Below, piece by piece: positions 57,601 through 64,000 of a stretch of DNA of 64,000 nucleotides. A model generated the notes under the pieces. The model worked only from the letters and a program-made list of their open reading frames with translations, did no database searches and was not told the origin of the DNA. The DNA comes from Lantana camara (lineage: Eukaryota > Streptophyta > Magnoliopsida > Lamiales > Verbenaceae), in NCBI GenBank assembly GCA_037501455.1, contig CM074862.1, positions 52,049,501 through 52,113,500 on the forward strand. Direction: 5' to 3'. Position numbers and translations under genes: made by a program. Within the stretch, counting starts at the first letter, position 1; each line of letters begins with the position of its first letter.

Positions 57601-58466
57601 TTAAAGAATAAGGAGGGACCTTTTTGTAATTTTCCTAAAGCACGTAATCCTTTAGTAAAATTGTTAGGATGAGGGTATTTTGGTAATTTCACCTTTGTCC
57701 TGCCTATTTTAGGGGCTGAAAAAGTGCCCAAGAGCTATAAAATAAAATTAGCTTCAAAACGGTTACTCATGGGTCGAAATCGGACGTACGGTTTAAAAGT
57801 TATAAACTTCGGAAGAAAGGATTTTTCTTAATTTCATAAAATGATTTAATTATAAAATAAATGCTGGGGTAATTGAAGATCCGAAAAGCTTTCCAAAAAT
57901 GTAGAAAAAACCGAGGAACGTTATGGCTATGATCTCAAGGGTTAAAAGGTTTTGCCGGTGGAAATATATTCTAACGACGGAAAAATATTCTTTGAAAATA
58001 AATTCTTAAATTACTCTGGACATACAAACGAAGCCTCAAAGCATTGAAAAACAAATTGAAAATTTAAAAAAGATGTGTATAAATCGTCCATGGTTTCTTT
58101 AATAAAACGGAGTAGTGACAGTTCGGAAAATGAACAGTATTTTTTGACGAAAATTCTCAAAATGCCCCTAATGATCAAGAAAGGATTTCGAAGCTTGGAA
58201 AATATATTCATATGTCTGTGAAACATGAGTTATGAACCTCTAGGGTTGCAATGAGATGCTAGGGCAAAGTAGACTCGGGAAATGAATAGTAAATTTGGTT
58301 CGTAGTAAGGAAATCCCTCCTAAAACACAATACGACTAATGAATGCACATTGTTCACATAAGAATGCAATGCATGAACATTTGTACAGATGAACCAAGGT
58401 ATATAAATGCATTCTTGTTATCCTTGATTTACTGTTTCGAGCTAGGTCCTGATACGGGTTGTTACA
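54659..58466 (-). mobile_element. 5' LTR of gypsy E3
   Basis: 3808 bp, plus-strand start TGTAGCACCCCG, end GGGTTGTTACA, next to the mutated primer site. It has a minus-strand TATA box at 57567-57574, a TGAC array at about 56790-56825 and GTATTTATAC repeats at 56835-57090. The stem-loop is decayed (55132-55148). Short frames on both strands are repeat translations. Confidence 0.88.
57567..57574 (-). promoter_or_regulatory. TATA box of the E3 5' LTR
   Basis: On the minus strand CAACTATAAATAGGGGTG lies in the same context as the gypsy B TATA box (CAACAACTATAAATAAGTG), followed by GTTGGG and CATCATTTTT. Confidence 0.6.
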
Positions 58467-58970
58467 TGGAAAGTAGCAAAACATCAATTACAACAATTAA
58501 CAATCACAATAACCACACAAAGAACAGGTAATAATTATCAAACACATCATTCATCAATCGTACAAAAATAGTCAATACAATCGGTGTTCAAAGCACATAA
58601 CATCGAAAATTATCTAAATTAAAATTTTATGTATGCATATGCCATGGATGCCTTATGTGTCGTTCACCTAGTAAGGAAACTCGAAGTTGACAATTTCATG
58701 ATCCAAAAATATGATCTCACCCCAAAGCTCGCTCGGAACTTGACTTGTATTTAATATCTTTAATATGTTTCTAAGTGAGAAGATGATAGACCCTCGATTG
58801 ATCCCATTCTAGATTCCATTCCGACTTTTACCCCTTCTTACCTTCTTCTATTTGGCGAAGTTCTTGGATTCGATTCTCTTTCTTTGCCCGTACTAGAATC
58901 TACCCTACTCAAAGATAACTATTCTCACTGACCTTTAAAGTTTGATCCCAATCGTAGGATAGTCACCACC
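58467..58970 (-). mobile_element. Probable continuation of gypsy K internal sequence
   Basis: This lies between the right end of E3 and the start of LTR H. No credible frame. On the minus strand it holds CCGAGCGAGCTTTGGGGTGA, which resembles 3' untranslated sequence of gypsy elements. By position it is the other side of the E3 insertion into K, but identity of the two sides cannot be proven here. Confidence 0.4.
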
Positions 58971-59379
58971 TGTAACACCCCGCATTTTCAGAGCAAGATA
59001 CGATGTCGTTTTCGTACTATTGGATTATTATTTATTTAACTCTGCTTGTGCTTGAATTGCCTTGTTCATGTTTTAACAGTTTAATTAACTCGATTGCGAT
59101 CTTGTGAAAATATGTGGACTTAATTGGACTATGCGCCTAGTACCTATTTGCTCTTTAATTTAAATTATGTGGGTTAAATTGTAATTATCGGACGTTGGGG
59201 ATCATTTTCTAATTATGAGGAATCAAATTGGACTTAATTGTATACTACTTTAAAATCTTGGGGGGGTACTTTTATAATTTCTTAAACATTAATTAGACCT
59301 AATTGATCTTATTGGGAATTGGAGGACTCAATCGCATCAACTGAGTTCTTGAGGGGCTTAATCATAATTTTTGGAAATT

Positions 59380-60430
59380 TATCCCTTCTTAACCGAAAAC
59401 CCTAGCAGCTGCACCATTTTCTCTTCTCTCCTCTCTTCCGAGAAGCAGCAGCGCAGCAGTTGCTGTGCCAATCTCCACCACCGCCGCAACGCCTCCTTCT
59501 CCGGCGAGACCACCCCCCATCTCAGCCTTATAAGCTCAGCAACAACGGCACAACAGCTCCTCCATCTCCGCCTTTCCGCCACCACCACGACCCTCCGCCG
59601 TCATGTCGCCACTTGTTGCGAGGAAGGAGGCCAGTCTGCACGCCACCACCATCCACCAGCTTCGGAGAGCCATAGATTCCGGCAACAGCAGCTCATCCCT
59701 CTCGATCTTCAGCAGCGGCGCCATCTCCTCCACCTGCGAAGCTGCTGCCAACCACCATTTTCATCGGCGAGGTACGGCCAGCCACCACTTTTCCCTCCCC
59801 TCTCGTTCACCGACACCACTCCAAGGACCCCTTCCCCATTCGGTTTCTAGTAGCGGTACAGCAGTCTCCTTCTCCAGCGAACCGCCGCCGTGACTCAGCC
59901 CTTCACCACCACAAGCACACCATGGCTTCGATTCTTCCAGATCCGGCGAGTCCTCTTCACGCCGCCACCATTTCCGGTTAGATCCAGCCACTAGCTTCAC
60001 GCGCCGCTCGTCTCCGGCCGATTTGTTGGACAACAACCACCGCCAGTCACTAATCTGAGGGGATGCAGTAGAAAGCTTCTTCCACCGCCGTCATCTCCGA
60101 CGACAAGCCGTCGCCGACCACCAAGCAGCCATCCCTGCTACCAGTTCGCTTCTCCCTCTTCTCTATCGTATTTAGGGCAATAGACGACGAGCTCACCCTC
60201 CGTCGCTTCAGACGCCGACAGCCGTAACCTTGTGGCCACGATTCCGACGCGGACCACCGCTGTTGTCAAGGTCCAGATCCAACCCCCACCGTCCGTCGGT
60301 GAGAGATGCAGCAGTCGATGAACACCACTTCATCACCGCAGGTTTTCGATAAACACCGTCTAACTCAGCCATCCGATGAACTATCTTCTGCTGTTGAGAT
60401 AACTCTCCCTCCGACAACCCCATTCTGCCC
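59380..60430 (+). other. GC-rich, Pro/Ser/His-coding-like block in LTR H
   Basis: Composition changes sharply to CCACC/CCGCC-rich DNA that looks like a plant 5' untranslated or N-terminal coding region. The longest plus frame is 159 residues (59371-59850), rich in Ser, His and Pro, without a domain I know; overlapping frames exist on both strands. Because it lies inside an LTR with clear ends and no single frame spans it, I do not call a gene. Captured host sequence is possible. Confidence 0.55.
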
Positions 60431-62002
60431 ATTAATGTGAGCCTAACTAATTTCATTTGTTTCTTGATTAATTGTAATTTATCTTCAAGCTATATACTAT
60501 ATTTATGTAATTCAGATTTGATAAGCGTCTTTAGTGATTGTTTTATATAATTATGAATTGCGTTTCATGTTGAATGTTTGAGCATCGAACCGACAAGTAT
60601 TTTATGGTATCTATAGTTATGCAGATTTAATCTTCTAAATAATGGATTGTGGGTAAATATGATCCAGTGACTTAAGAAATTAAGGTGTACTTGTACTGAT
60701 CTGTAATAACTGTAAAGTTTGGGATGAATTGGAGATTTACAATTGTGATTTAAGTGAGATGGTTTAATTAGAAATTGTATTGTACACTTTGTATATGAGT
60801 GTATCAATCTACATGTGGTGTTTGGGATAGTTGGTTTGGTCTTTTAATTGGTATTGGTATGAATGTTATCCAGTGAAATGTACATTTAATAATTGATAAT
60901 TTGGACTTGTAATTCTACATGTAATTTGGGCTGATTTGGTAATAAGGAAACTGATGGTATATTTGCTAAACCAATTGTGTCCCTAGTGATATATAAGAGT
61001 AATTGGTATGTAATCTAAGTTGGATTTGAATACAAGAAATTTGATTCATAATTTTAAAGTGTAACATGTGATCAGTTTGATGTGTAATTCTTTGGGAGTG
61101 TGCGTGTGTGTAAATTTATGAAATCAATTAGTATAATGGATTTAAGCTTTTGCTAGGAGAGTTCGTATTGAATGCACGTGTGTAAATTATTAATGGGAGT
61201 GTTGTTGGATTAATTGGTTATTAAGTTAACCTGTTGTGCATGGGTGCTTGCATACTATAGTGTATATATATATATAGTTATATAATGTAAGCTACTAATG
61301 CATCTACTATTTAAATTGGTTTTAGTACAGGCCTTGAGTAATACTGATTAGTTAGTGAATTCAAACTTCAATTAAGAAACTCTTGAATCAATGATTTATC
61401 TGTTTGGAATTGTGATCAAGTATAAATTGTATGTTGTGATTAGTGTGTATTACAATGTTCCACTCTTGAGAAATTGAACAACATACACGTATTAATCTAA
61501 ATTAATCCGAGCGTTTGAGCATGAATTTACTTAATATAATATGATTTGATTGATCCTTAAATTGCTAGAACATTTTATTGCCATCGATCATGTATTTATG
61601 CCGTGTATATGAACTCGACGGTTGTTTATTTACTCTGTGGAACATTAATCGTACACATGAACACGTTTATAACATGTTTTAATATTTCATATCACTTCAC
61701 GCCATTCCATGATCATGTTGAGCTTCGCCGTGCGTCTCTATGGTTCATGTCTAAGTCTTGTCTCATGAGTACACTGTATTCCCTTTTCTGTACAGTGATC
61801 TCCAGGGTGGAGACAACCTGATCGAGTATGCATTCATCTTGTCAGTTCTGGTATCTCGTCGTTTCTCAGGTGAGGTTTAGGATTTTGTATAGTTATGCGA
61901 CCTATTGCCTTTACATGCTGATTTCTACCCTTGCATGCGAGTATACCTTACTATAGATATGTATGTGTTGGATATGATATGTTTATGACCTTATGCGTGT
62001 GT

Positions 62003-62105
62003 CCTGCGTGGGCGGGTGCCTTCGGGCTATATCCCTGCAGCGTGGGAATGTACGTGTGTGTGGCCTGCGTGGGCGGGTGCCTTCGGGATATATCCCTGCA
62101 GCGTA
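62003..62105. repeat. 61-bp tandem duplication in LTR H
   Basis: CCTGCGTGGGCGGGTGCCTT plus CGGG(C/A)TATATCCCTGCAGCGT occurs at 62003 and again at 62064. Confidence 0.93.
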
Positions 62106-62717
62106 TGAATATATATATAAAAACCAGTTTTTGAGGCATATGTAAGCTGTTTCGGTAACTTAAGTTATGTTATGATTATGTCGCGAGATTGCCATGAAAG
62201 TTGGTATATTTTATGTTCTGTTCTGTTATGGGGCCCAGGAGCTACGGGTAAGGAGCCCCCGGGACGGTATCGGGCCGTCGGGGTTATACCTGTGCGTAGT
62301 CTCCATTTGCATTAAGAGGATGTACCGGGACCTACCAGGAGGTTTGGTTGGGAAACGGAGTCCTGAGGGTTTGAGTAGCATTAGCACTCCCCTCGACTGT
62401 ATGGATGGTTAGGGTCGCGCAACCCTACCATCACCCGGAATTGAGGTTGGTATGTTATTTATGTTTTGTTATGATATAAGGAGTTAAGGTTGGAAGCTTG
62501 TACTCGCCGAGCATATGGTATGATATGTTATGGGAATCATGAATCGGAATAGATTTTTTGAAAATGTTTTCTAAGTATATATATATATATATATATATTT
62601 GGGTTTTGCTTTGAAACACTTTGGTATGCATCACCTATTCCCGGTTCATGAGTCCACCCTTTTGATATGTGCTGTGCTCTGTATATATATATTGTGGGTG
62701 TGCGTTAGCCCCCTCAC

Positions 62718-62733
62718 TCAGTCAGTTGACTGA
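62718..62733 (+). promoter_or_regulatory. Conserved LTR stem-loop (LTR H copy)
   Basis: Perfect arms TCAGTC and GACTGA enclose a four-base loop, preceded by CCCTCAC and followed by a T-rich tract ending TTTGCAGGT at about 62761. Confidence 0.6.
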
Positions 62734-63255
62734 CACCTCATTTATTTTTTAGTTTGCAGGTTTTCTTTTGGCTTGAGCTAGGCGGAAGTGAGTCTCCTGA
62801 GTCATACTTGTCAGTCTAGTTGGTATTAGGATGCATTCGTCGCATACTTTATTTATGTTATGTATTTATGTTTCACACTTGAAGGTTATGTTCATATTCT
62901 ACTTAGACCTAAACCCTTGTGGGGTTAGTAAGCTAGTATTTGGATGTTAGTAGATATTATGATGACGCTTATGCTGTTTATTATGTTGGATTATGAATTG
63001 ATTCGGGACTAGGTATTTATGCTAGTTGAACCCGTCACCTGCTTTGCATGTTTTGTTCTAAATGCTTCCGCTATCTATTGTTATTGGTTTTAATTGCTTC
63101 CGTACTCTGAGTTTGTCAAGTTAGATCCGTCTAGCCTAGCGTGTGAGTTGGTCTCCCGTTCGCTATGATTCGGATTCGGGCATGGACTTTCCATTTTGTG
63201 ACCGAGTCTGGGTCTTAGTGCGGGGGATGTGGCATCCTCCGATTGGGGTGTTACA

Positions 63256-64000
63256 TCCTTAAGTGGTATCAGAGCTCTAGGTTGCAAAACCGAGCTCTTG
63301 AGTCGTGTTGAGTCTGTCTAGGTCGTACGACATAGGAATAACTGCGCATCGCATTTGTTTGACTTGATACTTTGACCCTTCTGCGTGAATTGTTTCGTGA
63401 TTTTATGTTTGTGTGCACATTATGACTTTGATTATGCAACATCTTATTTTATGTGCTTTATAAATTACAACTAATTGTTGTATTTACGTGATATACTTGT
63501 TACATTTCATTTGCATCTTAATCCACATGCATCGAATTTAGTATTTGAATTTCAGGGTGCTCTATGAGTCAACACTGAGATTTTTCCTCCGTCAACACTA
63601 CCTATTGGCACTACAACAAAAACACACCATAATTCGAAGATGAAGGGATTCTTCACCAAGATCAACGGTCGTGAAAAGGTTCAGAGTTGAAGGAAAGGGA
63701 TTTGCTATGTTGACTTACTATTTTAAAGTCAATTGAAAGATGAAGTTTGACGAATTTTAATCTTGAGGATTCGTTTATTTGGAAGTAGTCACCTTGTTGA
63801 TGGAAACGAGTTAATGTAGAAGAATCCGATCAAATAAGATCCGATCAAGTTCAAGGGATGTGGATAGGTAACCATGTTACTTAAGCAACGAGCTACAAAC
63901 CATGGGTGAGTGTTGAAGATTTCGGTACCATTTAGAGTTAATAAACAACAAGACCAGATTGGTTGTTGGCTCTCTGGGTGTTTTCCTCAAGGTGAGATGG
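63256..64000 (+). mobile_element. Leader of gypsy H, body off the right edge
   Basis: Untranslated leader starting with the primer site. The first ~80 bases match the leader of element 0. No coding region is reached before the window ends, and no frame here is supported. Confidence 0.7.
63264..63275 (+). other. Primer-binding site of gypsy H
   Basis: TGGTATCAGAGC, eight bases after the LTR end at 63255, matching initiator methionine tRNA. Confidence 0.92.

Larger units (their letters stand above)
44141..58466 (-). mobile_element. Gypsy E3, old minus-strand element
   Basis: LTRs 44141-51682 (interrupted by solo LTR J) and 54659-58466 flank 2976 bp of decayed internal sequence. Target duplications are CGGAA (44136-44140) and TGGAA (58467-58471), one mismatch. 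A polypurine tract at 51683-51700 and a mutated primer site at 54639-54651 give the minus orientation. Without J the left LTR is about 3841 bp, and the right is 3808 bp. The LTRs differ by roughly 10% in the first 200 bases, so it is several times older than gypsy B. The LTRs share promoter context and both arrays with gypsy B. Confidence 0.88.
58971..63255 (+). mobile_element. 5' LTR of plus-strand gypsy element H
   Basis: 4285 bp from TGTAACACCCC to GGGGTGTTACA, followed by a primer site. The body lies beyond the right edge; the left target flank would be CCACC (58966-58970). Contents: a CCACC-rich pseudo-coding block (59380-60430), AT-rich sequence to about 61560 with no gene, a 61-bp tandem duplication (62003-62105), a GC-richer block (62231-62440) homologous to LTR G, a (TA)n run at 62576-62599, a stem-loop (62718-62733), and the tail CCCGTTCGCTATGA...GTGCGGGGGATGTGG. 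Confidence 0.82.

Noticed and set aside
59371..60036. Frames up to 159 residues as a host gene
   Set aside because: They lie inside an LTR with clear ends and a primer site, overlap on both strands, and no frame spans the block; kept only as a composition feature.
62576..62599. (TA)n and similar short runs as regulatory sites
   Set aside because: Simple microsatellites inside an AT-rich LTR with no other support.

Overview
The window is a plant (angiosperm) intergenic region made almost entirely of nested LTR retrotransposons. The evidence is Ty3/gypsy polyproteins with integrase and a C-terminal chromodomain, a Ty1/copia polyprotein, primer-binding sites matching plant initiator-methionine tRNA, LTRs of 1.9-4.3 kb, and a Mutator-type MITE. 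I found no convincing host gene, rRNA, tRNA or CRISPR array. The species cannot be named from this sequence.

Layout, left to right. (1) 1-3191: leader and 5' LTR of a minus-strand gypsy element (element 0) whose body lies off the left edge; it cut into gypsy A. (2) 3192-11416: gypsy A (plus), a decayed chromovirus with a truncated coiled-coil ORF, a broken gag-pol, a frameshifted chromodomain, a polypurine tract and a 3' LTR. (3) 11417-12876 and 38722-39755: two pieces of one old LTR (G), the left piece carrying a 310-bp MITE. (4) 12877-38716: solo LTR F (TSD GGAGG) inside G. (5) 14394-37575: gypsy B (TSD ATAGA) inside F. (6) 18541-28614: a young, apparently intact copia element on the minus strand (TSD AGTAC) inside the coiled-coil ORF of gypsy B. 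(7) 39756-42560: a truncated, broken second copia (minus). (8) 42561-44140 and 58467-58970: remains of a minus-strand gypsy (K). (9) 44141-58466: gypsy E3 (minus, TSD CGGAA/TGGAA) with decayed internal sequence; its 3' LTR carries solo LTR J at 45820-49515 (TSD TAATG). (10) 58971-64000: 5' LTR and leader of a plus-strand gypsy (H) whose body lies off the right edge.

Relative ages fit the nesting. By eye the copia LTRs differ at about 10 of 1934 positions, the gypsy B LTRs at about 1.1%, and the E3 LTRs at about 10% in the first 200 bases. The only uninterrupted polyprotein is the copia one at 20491-24411 (minus, 1306 residues).

The most unusual signals are structural. Diverged LTRs of at least six groups share a short stem-loop after a CTCACT box, and five share a long-range inverted repeat; in both, the arms vary while pairing is kept. 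LTRs F and J hold clusters of short palindromes or hairpins. The copia leader has four hairpin loops with the same loop sequence and five strong GC hairpins, and its U3 has six perfect CACGTG boxes in 69 bp. The two best-preserved gypsies encode an extra coiled-coil protein upstream of gag. Gypsy B has a rearranged 3' end best explained by tandem duplication followed by LTR-LTR recombination. All counts and alignments were made by eye.
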